From Nemania diffusa (Eukaryota; Ascomycota; Sordariomycetes; Xylariales; Xylariaceae): DNA of 64,000 nt. The stretch spans positions 496,001 to 560,000 of the forward strand of contig JBBPUQ010000005.1 of assembly GCA_038501195.1 (NCBI GenBank), in the 5' to 3' direction. Made by a program: the position numbers and the translations under genes. Below are positions 38,983 through 50,183 of the stretch, piece after piece. Position 1 is the stretch's first letter. Every line of letters starts with the position of its first letter. A model generated the notes under the pieces. It ran no database searches and was not told the origin of the DNA. It worked only from the letters and a program-made list of their open reading frames with translations.

Positions 38983-39876
38983 AAACAATTAATTAACTTA
39001 GTTAAATAGCATAAGCTAAATATAAATATAAAACTAAAGTTGCATATAAAAAAACTAGACTTAAATATAAAGTTTTTAATTTATAAACAGCTATTTTTAA
39101 TATAACAAAAGCTTAAAATTAGCTTTACAAGCTTAATGCTTGGTTTTTTTTTTGTTAATAAACTAAGTTTGCTTAACTTTAGCAAGCTATTATAAGTTTG
39201 TTATTTATATGTTTTAGTTAATAAAACTAAATAATAAACAAGTAATAAAATTAAGCAAATTAGCTTATATTAAAACTTAAAAGCTACTTTTGTAGCTATT
39301 TAAGCTTTTTTATATATAATATTTTAGTAGCATTAAATTTTTAGCAAAAGCTTTTTATATAGTATATATTTTATAATTTAATTGTTAAAAAAACAATTTT
39401 TAAAAAAAAATATCTTTGTTTTAAAACAAAAAATATTAAAGTTTGCAATATATACTATTTAACAACAACTAAATATTATAAATATAAATAAATATATTTT
39501 TAAAATGTTATAGTGTAGTTTTTAAACTTAAACAAACTAAAAAGTACTTTTAATTAAATATTAAGTTAGTATTATTTATTAAATAAAAAACAAAACTAAT
39601 AAAATATAGCTGCTATAAATATAAAACTAAAAAAACTTAGTTTAAAAAGTTGTTGTTTAAGTTTATTTAAAAAAGTTTCAAAAATATAAATATTACAAAG
39701 CAATTGCAAAACTAAACGTTGATTAAATTAGTAATAGTATATATGTTTAAAAATAGCTTTATTTTAAAACTAGCTATATATGTTTTACAAAGCAAAAACA
39801 AAAGCTTAAATAATAAAAGTATTAAAACACAACTAGCTTTGAAATTCTATAGCTAAATAACGTTTTTGTATGCAAA
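38983..39876. other. AT-rich right end of the TIR element interior
   Basis: RIP-type sequence between the minisatellite and the right sub-terminal repeats. Nothing recognised. Confidence 0.6.
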
Positions 39877-39920
39877 GCAGACTTTTGCAGCAAACTCTCG
39901 CAACAGACTCTCGCAACATG
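39877..39920. repeat. Right sub-terminal repeat array
   Basis: GCAGACTTTTGCAGCAAACTCTCGCAACAGACTCTCGCAAC region. Read on the minus strand it gives GTTGCGAGAGTCTGTTGCGAGAGT, the same motif as the left array but with CGAGA where the left has CAAAA. The right end therefore keeps the pre-RIP form. Confidence 0.7.
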
Positions 39921-39922
39921 TG

Positions 39923-39966
39923 TTCAGAGCTGAAATCTTGCCAAAAATAAAAAATCAAGCCTCCAG
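39923..39966 (-). repeat. Right terminal inverted repeat (44 bp)
   Basis: Mirror of 22106-22149, 40 of 44 identical, only transitions. Confidence 0.9.
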
Positions 39967-40602
39967 CGGTTAAGGTGGTCAGCGTGGAGCACCTTCGCCG
40001 ACGTCGGCTCGAACACGTACTCCTCGCAGACCAACTACATCCTGCCCCTAGGCGACGGTGCCATCTACATGGGCGACCGCTGGGTCTCGACCAACCTGAT
40101 GCGCAGCACCTACGTGTGGCTGCCCCTCACCTTCTCCGGCACCACGGTCACGATGAAGAACTACGTGAACTGGACGCCGAACCTCAGTGCCGGGACCTGG
40201 GCCGCGGGGCCCGGCGAGACGACGCCCGAGGCCGAGGCCGCCACCATCGCCAACGGCGCGCGCACGCTGTCGTGCTCCGGGTGCAGCGGCAGCACCGACG
40301 TCGGCTACATCGGCGGCAGCACCGGCGGCTCGGTGACGTTCAGCGGCGTCAGCAGCACCGCCGCGACCAAGAGCTCCATCCGCGTCAAGTACGTCAACGG
40401 CGACAGCACGCAGCGCTTCGCCACGGTGACCGTCAACGGCGTGAGCCAGAAACTCGCGTTCCTGCCGACGGTGGCGGGCACGCCCGGGAGCAGCGTACTG
40501 AACGTGAACCTCAAGAGCGGGGCTACGAACACCGTCCTCATCACCACGACGGACGGCACGTATGGCCCGGACATCGATCGTATCATGGTGCCTGATAACT
40601 GA
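39967..40602 (+). pseudogene. 3' half of the galactanase gene (end of catalytic domain and CBM35-like domain)
   Basis: The frame resumes at 39976 (WSAWSTF) exactly where the 5' half stopped after SLSGP and stays open to the TGA at 40600-40602, 208 codons. It encodes the last GH43 blade (SSQTNYILPL, MGDRW, TYVWLPL) and then a beta-sandwich resembling CBM35 (ATIANGARTLSC, SSIRVKYVNGD, VTVNG, PDIDRIMVP), the usual architecture of fungal GH43_24 enzymes. Joined to the 5' half, the ancestral protein would be about 451 residues. There is no start codon, signal peptide or promoter here. The GC-rich, unmutated sequence shows RIP did not spread noticeably beyond the element end. Confidence 0.85.
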
Positions 40603-42781
40603 GGAAACGCACAAAGTGCCGCCCACTGCGGAGGGTTTGATGGTTGCGTTTACACTGGTAGATGCTCGATGCTTCGAAGGTAAAATGTACACATGCTGGG
40701 ATATACATGTTGTCTTGACCTGAGCCGTAGTTGAACACAATATATTAAACAAAGTTCTGAACCACTTGGTTGTTCGCATCGATATCAACCTACCTCCCAT
40801 TTTTGGCGCGGGATGTGCTACCGCGTGAGGAGTTGAAGGTAGTTTCGAAGATATTGAAGTTTAGAATATCGTGAAGGCCCGACAGCAACCCTTAAGGCCG
40901 AGTTCGGATACTGACCCTTGCTAGATAGGTGAGGGTTGAATATATCCTTTAGGTAAACTGTTTCCCAGAAGTAGGAATGTCGGATATTTGTCTCCATGCT
41001 AGAATACCATTCAACACTATGCCAATGCATTAGACTATTCTGCCGTTATTATTAGGACCGATTGGAAAAAAGAGACGCTATACTCATCACCAACACGAAT
41101 CAATACGAGTCAGGTTTTGAATTTAGCTTCATCCTGTTCTCTTGGCGGAGTAGATCGTGAGAGAGACTAGGAACCTCTGCAGAGAGTTAGTTCTCAAAAG
41201 CCTCGGTTATACCAGGCGTTGCGTCTCTGGCTGGTCTAATAGTCTAGATGGCCAATGAACTACAATTTCCGTGGAGATGATTGAGAATTCAGAATAGCAA
41301 GAACCCACTCGCCGATTTGCATGCGAAGATACGCGTTCAGCGGCTACCTACAGCGAAGGGCTATCATCTCGACGTTCCCTAGGTCAGCACGTTTAGCACG
41401 TTCAAGCCTCGAACAGTTGAGGTGGTTGGCACGTGGTCGGCCATTACAGCGCGGAAGCAATTCCTTCCCTTAGGCACCAGGCGAAGGAACGGGAATAATT
41501 TCCGGGTTAAGATCGTATGTTCAAAGTGAGCGCTAGACGTTGGGTTAGTGAGCTGTATCGGTCAAGGAAAGCTAGGTGAAAAAAAAGGCCTACAAAGGTA
41601 CCCGTGTGAGCATGGAGCATACTAATTAGAGCGTGGTTTGATATGCGGGGAACAAGCTCTTCTCCTCAGTTCATCCCCTGTCAACTCTCAATTGCAGTTC
41701 CTCTAGACCAATGAAATTGAGCGCCAAGTCTCGTTGCGGAGAAGGCAATGCAGAAATAGGGCAAAGCCTAGGATTCCCCTCATTTTTAAGATCGCGGGTG
41801 GTTAAGCGGGTGGCAAGCTTCGAGCTTCAACCAGCCATCTGCCATCAGCCAACGCCAGCAGGGGAGGACAGTTCGCCCCGCGAAAGGACCGCAGTAGTGC
41901 CGGCAGAGATACACATTATACGTACGTAGTATACTTACCTTGTTTGTGTATGTAGGGCGTCATCGATCCCGAAAGTCTTCACATGCGACTTGGAGACGAT
42001 CGGACTGACCGAAACCGGTTAGGATATATATGTAGGTCACGAGCCGAAATCGATCGGTTGCTCGCTATGCCTTGTCTAGATGAAGTCTAGATAGAAAACA
42101 TCTCTCCCCAGGAACCGAATTACCCCAGCTTCCAGGAACGACGTGGAGCCGGCCAATGCCCGGCGATACCAAGGCAAGCTATGTCGTCGCCAAGAGGAGA
42201 TCTATAGCTATAGCTAGGTATCCGTATGCTTCTCCAATTCACAAATAAAAAATATTTGGCGAAGACAGAGCTGTCTGCATCAGTGATCAATCATCTCCAG
42301 GTAGGGAGCATATAAGCGTCTGACTGATTGAAGTTGGAGTACAGCTAGAGTCCGAGGAGCTATGTAGATGTGGCCTACTTACATCATAACATAGAAAACA
42401 ATGAAAGAAACTTCGTGCGGGGGTTGAGCAGGGAGGTAGGTAGGTATCATATTCTATAAGGACTTGTAAAGGTTCAGTCTTGGCAGACATAGGTACCACA
42501 GCCTTGGACCAGAACGGGCAGTCCAGGGTAGAGCAGGGACCCGAGAAACGGTGGCGTTAGTTGCTGTATGAGAGGATCAAATTACGATTGCCTCTCCCAG
42601 GTAGGTACTACCTACCTAACTAGTAGGCATAGGACCTGAGCTGAGTACCTGGGGTATAAAGAGGTAAGAGCCACCATCGCACGAACTTCACCGAACGAGC
42701 GCTCTCCTTCCTCAGGTACCAGGCTCGGAGGTCATATACACGTGTTTTGGAAATAGCTACCTGTGGTCGCGCACTCCGACA
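40603..42781. promoter_or_regulatory. Intergenic region upstream of the alpha-glucosidase
   Basis: 2.2 kb without a supported gene; the short frames here (for example 41711-41929) resemble nothing known. The proximal part has GGTAGGTA/TACCTACC clusters (42426-42447, 42600-42620) and a TATAAA at 42655-42660, about 120 bp before the agdC start, a good TATA-box candidate. Confidence 0.5.
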
Positions 42782-45700
42782 ATGGCGAGTCTCTTATTTC
42801 TGGCCGCTACTGCTTCGGCAAGTGCCCTCGTCGGAAGAGCCTACTCTACCAGCGACCCTCTGGCGGCGTGTCCAGGTTATTCTGCGTCTAACGTCAAGAC
42901 CACTGCTTCTGGTCTTACCGCAGCCTTGACTCTTGCCGGCAAAGGTTGTGACGTATATGGAACAGATCTGAAGGACTTGGTCTTAGAGGTCTCGTACGAT
43001 ACTAGTAAGAGCATCTCATCTCACCTCCCACTCAAAATCCAATTCATACGGACTACAGAATCGCTGACCCCGGATAGACTCAAGACTCCATGTCAAAATC
43101 CAAGATGCAGCGAACGACGTGTACCAGGTCCCCGAATCCTTCTTTCCTCGCCCAAAGAGCGACGGTGGTAGCAAGAAGACTTCGGCCCTGAAGTTCGACT
43201 ATGTCAAGAAGCCCTTCAGCTTCACCGTGTCTCGCTCGGACTCGAACGAGGTCCTATTCGACACCTCAGCTGCCAGCTTAGTCTTTGAGTCTCAGTACCT
43301 CCGCTTGAGAACGAAGCTGCCCAAGAATCCTAACTTGTATGGACTTGGAGAGCACTCAGATCCCTTCAAGTTGAACACCACCAGCTACATCCGCACACTC
43401 TGGTCTCAGGACTCGTACAGTGTGCCCACTGGTTCCAACTTGTACGGCAACCACCCCGTGTACTACGAGCAACGTGACTCGGGCGCCCACGGCGTTTTCT
43501 TCCTCAACTCGAACGGTATGGATATCAAGATCGACAACACCCCCAAGGAGGGCCAGTACCTCGAGTACAACACCCTCGGCGGTGTCTTAGACTTTTACTT
43601 CGTCGCCGGTCCCAGCATGATCAATGTCGCGCAGCAGTACGCTGGCATTGTCGGACTCCCTACGGAAATGCCATACTGGGGCCTAGGCTTCCACAATTGC
43701 CGATATGGCTACCAAGACGCCTACGAGGTCGCTGAGGTCGTCTATAACTACAGCCAGGCCGCTATCCCTCTCGAAACCATGTGGACTGATATTGACTACA
43801 TGTACCGACGAAGAGTGAGTATTATCCACGCCCCTACTGGTTAGAGAAGCAACAGCTGTATTCATGAGCATCATACTGACATGTTCACAGACCTTCAGCT
43901 TGGATCCTGAGAGATTCTCTCTTACTATGATGCGCGACCTTGTGGATGTGAGTATTCTATGCACTTCCCCACCCTTTCTCGAGATAAAACACTCTCTGAA
44001 ATAGTGAACGGGGAATTTATAAAGAACTAAAAAAAGAGTTCGGCCAACAAATCCAAGGAGGCCATCTCGTAAAATGTTATTCGCTAACTCTTTGATCCTA
44101 TAGTATCTCCACTCGCATGACCAACACTATGTACTCATGGTAGACCCGGATGTTGCATATCAAGATTATCCTGGGAGTCTGCAACGCGGTATCGAGGATA
44201 ATGTCTTCTTACTGCGCGAAAACGGTTCCGTATGGAAGGGTGTTGTCTGGCCTGGTGTCGTTGCTTTCCCCGACTGGTTTGCTGTAAACATCACCAAGTT
44301 CTGGGTAAGACTACACTCCACACCCTTGCCTCATCTCTTTTTCTTTGTTGCTCTAAATAGCATAAATATCTTAGACGAGTACATGTTGCTAACTTTCTAA
44401 ACCCTTAAGACCAATGAATTCGCGCTATTCTTCAACAAAGACTCTGGCGTCGATATCGACGCGCTGTGGATCGACCTGAACGAGCCCTCCAACTTCCCTT
44501 GCTACTTCCCCTGCGACAACCCCGACCAGGTTGCCATCGGCTTCACACCAGAGCCTCCCGCGGTCCGCGCGCCCCCGAGACCTCTCCCTGGGTTCTCCTG
44601 TGAATTCCAACCTGAAGGGTGCGATGGCGCCCAGACCCGCTCGGTAGAAGTCATCCGCGATAGCACGCCTCCGGACTTCTTCCCTCACCTGACCCGCGCC
44701 GAACCAGCTAGAGGTCAGCAGAAGGGTCTGCCCGGCCGCGACCTTCTCTACCCCAAGTACGCAATCCACAACAAGGCGGCCTACCTAGATAGCTGGAACG
44801 CAGCCGAAGGCGGCATCTCTAACAAGACCGTCAACACGGACGTGATCCACCAGAACGGCGTCGCCGAGTACGACGCGCACAACCTCTTTGGTAGCATGAT
44901 GTCCGAGACCTCCTACGACGCCATGCTCGCGCGCCGCCCGACCGACCGGCCCCTGATCATCACGCGCTCGACCTTCAGCGGCGCCGGCAAGAAGGTCGGC
45001 CACTGGCTCGGCGACAACCTCTCCACCTGGGAGCACTACCGGCTGGCCGTGCGCAGCATGATGACCTTCGCGGCCGTGTACCAGGTCCCCATGGTCGGCA
45101 CCGACGTCTGCGGCTTCGGCGCCAACACGACAGAGCAGCTCTGCGCGCGCTGGGCCGCGCTCGGCGCCTTCGCGACCTTCTACCGCGTGCACAACGAGCT
45201 CGGCAGCATCCCGCAGGAGCTCTACCGGTGGCCCGCCACCACCGCCTCGGCGCGCAAGAACATCGCCATCCGCTACCAGCTACTCGACTACCTGTACACC
45301 GCCATGCACCAGCAGAGCGTCGACGGTACGCCGGCCGTGAACCCCATGGTGTTCCTGTACCCGCGCGACAAGAACACGGCGGCGCTGGACCTGCAGTACT
45401 TCTTCGGGCCGGGGCTGCTCGTGGCCCCCGTGACGGAGGAGGACGCGACGAGCGTCGGCGTGTATCTGCCCGACGACACCTTCTACGACTGGTACACGCA
45501 CAAGCGGATCGAGGGGGCCGGCAAGACCGTCACGGTCACGGGCCAGGGCTGGGCGGACATCCCGCTCTTCATGCGCGGCGGCGTCGTCTTCCCCGTGCGC
45601 GCCGAGGCGGCCATGACGACGACGGAGCTGCGCACGAAGCCGTTCGAGGTCATCGTGGCCATCGGGCGCGACGGCAAGGCGTCCGGCTCGCTGTACGTCG

Positions 45701-45981
45701 ACGACGGCATCAGCGTCGCGCAGAAAGCCACCAGCGACATCAAGTTCACGTACGCGAAGGGCGTGCTGGCCGTCTCTGGGTCGTTTGGCTACACGAAGGA
45801 CCTGCGGCTGTCCAAGGTCACGTTCCTCGGCCTGGGCAAGAGCCACGGGAAGCGCGCGGTCGAGTCGTTCGATGTCGCGGGCCTGACGGTTCGGGCTAAC
45901 GTCGATGAGGAGGGTGATGTTGTTACAGTCGACGTTGACGAGGACTTGACGCGTGCGTTCACGATTAAGGCGAATGCGTAG
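42782..45981 (+). CDS. agdC: Secreted GH31 alpha-glucosidase (AgdC type)
   Basis: Hydrolyses terminal alpha-linked glucose from malto-oligosaccharides outside the cell. Five exons join in frame: 42782-43004, 43078-43814, 43891-43947, 44104-44304, 44410-45981 (introns 73, 76, 156 and 105 nt; the first has a CTGAC branch site). They code for 929 residues, as expected for this group. The start gives a short signal peptide ([12 protein letters not shown]). Domain order is typical of GH31: N-terminal beta-sandwich with [10 protein letters not shown], then a (beta/alpha)8 barrel with the nucleophile motif [10 protein letters not shown] (D428) and the acid/base motif HWLGDN (D608), then C-terminal beta-domains ([13 protein letters not shown]). 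The extended insert with paired cysteines after the nucleophile (CYFPC) and the overall pattern resemble Aspergillus AgdC. Exact substrate preference (glucosidase, possibly some beta activity) cannot be told from sequence. It converges on gyp1. Confidence 0.92.
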
Positions 45982-46937
45982 GTATCTAGATAGACGAAAA
46001 GATAGGCTGATGATAACGATAATGAGCCGGGAAATGGTAGATATGTGGTCTTGGCTAGCTACATGTAAATACGAAAAAGGGCACACTGAGTTAAAAGTGT
46101 AATCAATGTAATATACAACGCGAGAGCTTAGATTACAAAGAACTAGCTACTCTATTATTCTCTATTGTCCTCGTGATACACATTTTAATGATAGCCACTA
46201 GTCTCAGTGATGAGCATTCTGGACTAGAAAGCATGATAGCGATGGCAAGACTTGATTAGTATTAGGTATGGATATATAGATGGATGTGTACAGATTTATA
46301 TCACAGCATACAGCGCGAAATCTAAGCAATAGCAGCACAGGGCGAGGGGAAGTTGTTATGGTAGTAACAATGGTAGTAGAGTATGCATTTCTATACTATT
46401 CTCTGTCCCGAGTTCCCCGTAGTAGACCGCGCGTCTACAAATAAAATCCCATTCCACGCTTGCTCGTCATGTGTGTATGTACATATGAGGGTTCGGGGGG
46501 TATTGAACCAGCTGGCTAATCAAGAACGAAGTAATAGAGTTAAAAATCTCCTGAAAGTTAGGTATCAATGCGCACTCGTCAATGCGCTCCGCCGACGCTG
46601 ATTCCAAGTGTGCATTTGGCAAGCAAGCTATTTTGTTTATGGGGTGGTTGCCGGTGTGTATTTTGGTGCTTATGGTCAAGGATTCCGAGCCTGGCGCCTA
46701 TTCACCGCCCGTATGATGATATAGCAGGGTGGGTGATACCAAGGAAATAATGATTATGCCGCTATTCTCTTACAATGACTTGTTGGAACACGATTCTTAT
46801 CTCGTGATTATGGGATGGCTACTCACAGCCTTTCTATTGTTGGAAGGAACTTGCTGGCAACCAAAATTTGGCCGCCTATTTGTGATATGTAGTCGCCTCT
46901 TATACTAGTCATTATGACTGTGACCTCCAGAATTGTC
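45982..46937. other. Convergent 3' intergenic region agdC/gyp1
   Basis: Holds the two 3' untranslated regions. Small overlapping frames (46383-46750) look like chance. No other feature seen. Confidence 0.5.
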
Positions 46938-49255
46938 TTACAACTGCATATTAGTTGCAGGGGCTCGACTTGGCCCACCTCGGAGATGGGCAGCTGAGTT
47001 TTTAAATAAACTCTGCCATATGAAAGCTTCGCTAAGTAGAAGCTCGATATCCTTCTCGGTCCAATCTCGAGTCGGTAGGGCCTGCAAGAACATCATGATT
47101 TCCTGGAAGTCCATCTTGACCAACTTAGAGGACCATTTTACAAGAAAAGCAGCGCAGACATATAAGTGGAATTCTGAAAAGCCTTGCTCCTCGGCCTACG
47201 CAACCTGTTAGAACGGGTCGGACAGGGACGGGAATAGTTACTAACCAGATAGGTATCCCACATACGAATTGTGTTTCGGACACTAATCTCTCTCATAAGA
47301 AGACAGTTCATCCATCGGAAGCTGAACTGGATAAACTCGACATTTTCATTCTCCAGGTGTTTCGCAAGGCCTTCGTCGATTCTAGCGGTAAGATCTCGGA
47401 GTGCGGCAACTTGCCTTTGTATTCCGGGTTGTGCGACAATGTAATGGTCCTGGATCCCATCAAGTAGCTTTGTTAAGCACCAGTACGAGTCGGCTTCTAC
47501 GGCGTCCAGCACAGCCTTTGGTAGTTGGCCTGGATCCATGCCGCTCTCGATATTATTATCTGTTATATAGCTCCCTAAAAACACCTGCCAAAATGGCGTG
47601 ACTAGGTCATTGATGCCCTGGACATAGCCGCTCGCGGGGTGCCGAATGGCCCATAGGTATAAGATTCGCTCTAGTGATCGTTGGGTCGCTTCATAGCCGT
47701 ATAGCTCAATGTGTGGGTTCGTCCTGGGCACGTCAATGCTAATCTGATGCCAGATTGCTTCATCAAGGCCTCTTGCGCGGCCAGAGGTGTTTTGGCTGGC
47801 GCCCCCGCGTTCAAACGCTTGACGAACTCCGTCCAGATACTCTTTACGCTTCCGCTCGAGGGTTGCAACCCTTCTCTCACCACTAGTGGGCAGATAGCTA
47901 AGTAATAGCTGCCAAGTCATGGCGCGGACTTCTTCCGGTACCCCACCCCATGCTAGTGCTCTAAGATCTGTTAAAGGGATAGTTGTTGTTTGGAGGATTT
48001 TCTTGAATTTATTGATTTTCGTGACACGAGAGTTGATGGCGTCAATCTCCTTCGGTGTAGCATTAGCAGGAGTAGACGGGTGGTCAATGAGGTGTAAGGC
48101 ATTCGCAGGGTCTATAGCAGTATGAGCAGGTGGTAAATTTCGCTTGAGCGAGGAGTAATGAACCTTTTAAAATATCTTTGTATTGCGGCCTCAGTATTTT
48201 TCCTTCACTCTTTTTCGGCATAGGGTATACAGGCGAAGGTCTTTCGATTGCTATGTCAGCACTGTTCGAGTACCGTCGATTCGAGAAGCCGAGTGAAGTC
48301 TCCAGGGCGGGCTGGCTTTGGGAGGCGAGGCCACTACCCTGTGTCGCTGCTGCTATACGGCGAGATCGCCGCTTCATGTTCGATAAACTAGGCAGCCCAA
48401 AGTCATCCCCATCGTCGTCTTCATAACCATACTCATCTTCACCTTCGGGATCTTCAACATTCCAATCCGAGTTCGTTGTCGATAGGAAACTAAAGTAAGA
48501 CTTTAGGGGGGGAGAGGAAAGGGACGTGTTGGATTTGCGCGACGCGTGCGCAGGGCCAACATCGCTAGTCCTGGCTTTCTGAGAAGAGGAGGGGGGCGAC
48601 TTCGATCGCGATGAGCCGGACACATTTCTAGATATTTGCGTAAGAGGTCGGCCATCAATGGATGGGAGGGGGCGGCTGGCCAATACAGCACCACGTACAA
48701 GCTGTCGAACTTGAGCATATCAGCGTGGGAGTATGCTGCGCCCACGACGAGATTCGGATCCCGGCCAGTTCGTTTCGGGGTTCCTTCTCGCGGGCCGCGC
48801 CAGAACGGTGACGAGGACCTGAAGACGGCAAGTTTAGCTGACGGGACGAATCAGATAGGCATGGTACGGGGTACGAGGAAAGAGAGGTCTCAACTAACTC
48901 GGATCTATCTGTTTGCACCAATAGGGCGTTCTCATTAGCAGCAGGTCGCATTTCAAATGACGGGTGGCAGCAGCAAAGAAGACGACTGAGACTGATACAG
49001 CAACATAGATGACGGATTCGCAGAGCTGCAGTCCATCGATGTCTTGTGTTCGTTGCACCTCGGACTCGAGAGTAATCGGCAATTAGACTTACCGACCTGG
49101 ACCATCTCCTGGACCAAGTACGTCATCGTCAGTTGTTGCGATTCATCTCGGAAACGCTCTCTGAGAGAGAGCTGAGAGAGAGCTGAGAGAGCTGGAGACG
49201 GCATGCATACCTGCTGTTGTGGTGGCTTCTTGCCACCCCCCGAGGATGAGAACAT
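46938..49255 (-). CDS. gyp1: Rab GTPase-activating protein Gyp1 (TBC domain)
   Basis: Golgi Rab GAP acting on Ypt1/Rab1-type GTPases. The C-terminal two thirds are certain: exons 48627-48164, 48111-47246 and 47195-46938 join in frame across introns of 52 and 50 nt. The TBC domain starts around residue 276 with WGGVPEEVRAMTWQLLLSYLP, followed by the catalytic arginine in IDVPRT (R351) and glutamine in YVQG (Q386), the dual finger of TBC GAPs. The N-terminal part is a low-complexity Ser/Pro-rich and acidic region. My model for the start is ATG at 49255 with exons 49255-49211, a 16-nt exon 49108-49093, 48837-48699 and an intron 48698-48628 (GTACGT...CTAG). It keeps one frame and gives 595 residues. 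The donor GTTCAT at 48163 is non-consensus. It shares a divergent promoter with hrp1. TBC call sure, first three exons moderate. Confidence 0.85.
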
Positions 49256-50183
49256 GGTGATAGAACTAGAAAGCAAGGCTATAATGACATTCTGAGTTTG
49301 GGCTCATCTCACAATTGCTGGGTGCAGTAGTTGGGAAGTTGGTTGAGCCGACAGACAGATGTCTGTACCACCTGATGCATCCATCGACCCCCTGTAAACT
49401 CAACTTGCCCCTCTGTACGTATGTAGGTATGTACAGTAATATCAACTGGGTAGGTGCCACCTAACGGTCCTAACCTACAGAGGTACCTACATAATAGTCT
49501 GTGAGGAGCTCTAGACGCAAGCCACAAGTTGAACTACCTCTCCACGAATACCTAGGAACCTCTACGTGGCTATATATGCGTTATGCCTACATAATATTAA
49601 CGCACCCTACGTAAGTTAATCTTGCCCTAGATAATGAGAATACAAATATAAACCAATTGTGAGCGATGGACTTAGAAGAATCATATCAAATTGGATATTT
49701 AATGTGCTTGCTTGTGCACGCAGTAGTTTGGTACCCATGTGGCTAGGTATGCACTGGTAGCGTTGGATAATAGGTATGTACCTAGGTAGGTACCTACCTA
49801 AGGTACCTAACATACCTTATGTAGACAGTTTCAGGCACGCGACTCGCAGGCGCGAGTCGATGTATCATCCTATTGGCTCAAAGTTTCTCTGTCGTCCATC
49901 TGCTAGCTCCATCTGCTCATTACCTCAGCACAACCTTCTCTGGAAGGCTACAATTTCTGTCTCCCATCAACTCATTCTTTCGGTTCCATCATTTCTACAA
50001 CCATAGATATCACTTTCAGCAATCGTTCGGCTTTCTCACACGCTTGTATAGTTGCACGCGTGTTTTCCCCCTCCCGAACGCACATTTCGAGCAACTTTCG
50101 CAACTTGTACAGCCTGGGTTTGTCCCTGATTTAATCAACTTGAGTCTCTTCTCTAGTCACCGGACAGCATACCGACTTTAATC
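49256..50183. promoter_or_regulatory. Divergent promoter region of gyp1 and hrp1
   Basis: 928 bp between two start codons facing away from each other. It has several TACCTA/TAGGTA clusters, the strongest a near-perfect palindrome at 49771-49819 (centre GGTAGGTACCTACC), and pyrimidine-rich stretches before the hrp1 start. No other gene supported. Confidence 0.6.
49771..49819. repeat. TACCTA/TAGGTA palindrome
   Basis: TAGGTATGTACCTAGGTAGG is followed by its approximate mirror TACCTACCTAAGGTACCTAACATACCT, able to form a hairpin of about 20 bp. Shorter relatives occur in other intergenic regions of this window but not in its exons. Confidence 0.6.

Larger units (their letters stand above)
22106..39966. 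mobile_element. 17.86-kb TIR element inserted in the galactanase gene, RIP-degraded
   Basis: The insertion begins CTGGAGGCTTGATTTT and ends AAAATCAAGCCTCCAG. The 44-bp terminal inverted repeats match at 40 of 44 positions, and all four differences are transitions. Just inside each end lie arrays of an AGTCTGTTGC(A/G)A motif in mirrored orientation, as in transposase-binding sub-terminal regions of DNA transposons. The interior is AT-rich and shows the RIP footprint, except for an island at ~28,990-31,000. No transposase or other gene can be read. The class (hAT-, MULE- or other TIR element, or a larger cargo-carrying element) is not determined. No exact target-site duplication was found: 11 bp on the left (22095-22105) and 9 bp on the right (39967-39975) lie between TIR and resumed gene sequence and do not match each other. 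Confidence 0.85.

Noticed and set aside
22106..39966. Starship (captain-bearing) element
   Set aside because: No DUF3435-type tyrosine recombinase frame and no TTAC-type target site could be shown, and the clear 44-bp TIRs point to a TIR transposon. Only a copy search could settle it.
45280..46086. 268-codon antisense frame and other long frames over agdC and phyH
   Set aside because: They are shadows caused by GC-rich third codon positions. The sense proteins match GH31 and PhyH families with catalytic motifs.
48628..48698. Frameshift in gyp1 between the KFDSL and SRSKSP parts
   Set aside because: A 71-nt intron with GTACGT donor and CTAG acceptor joins the frames exactly, so no mutation is needed.
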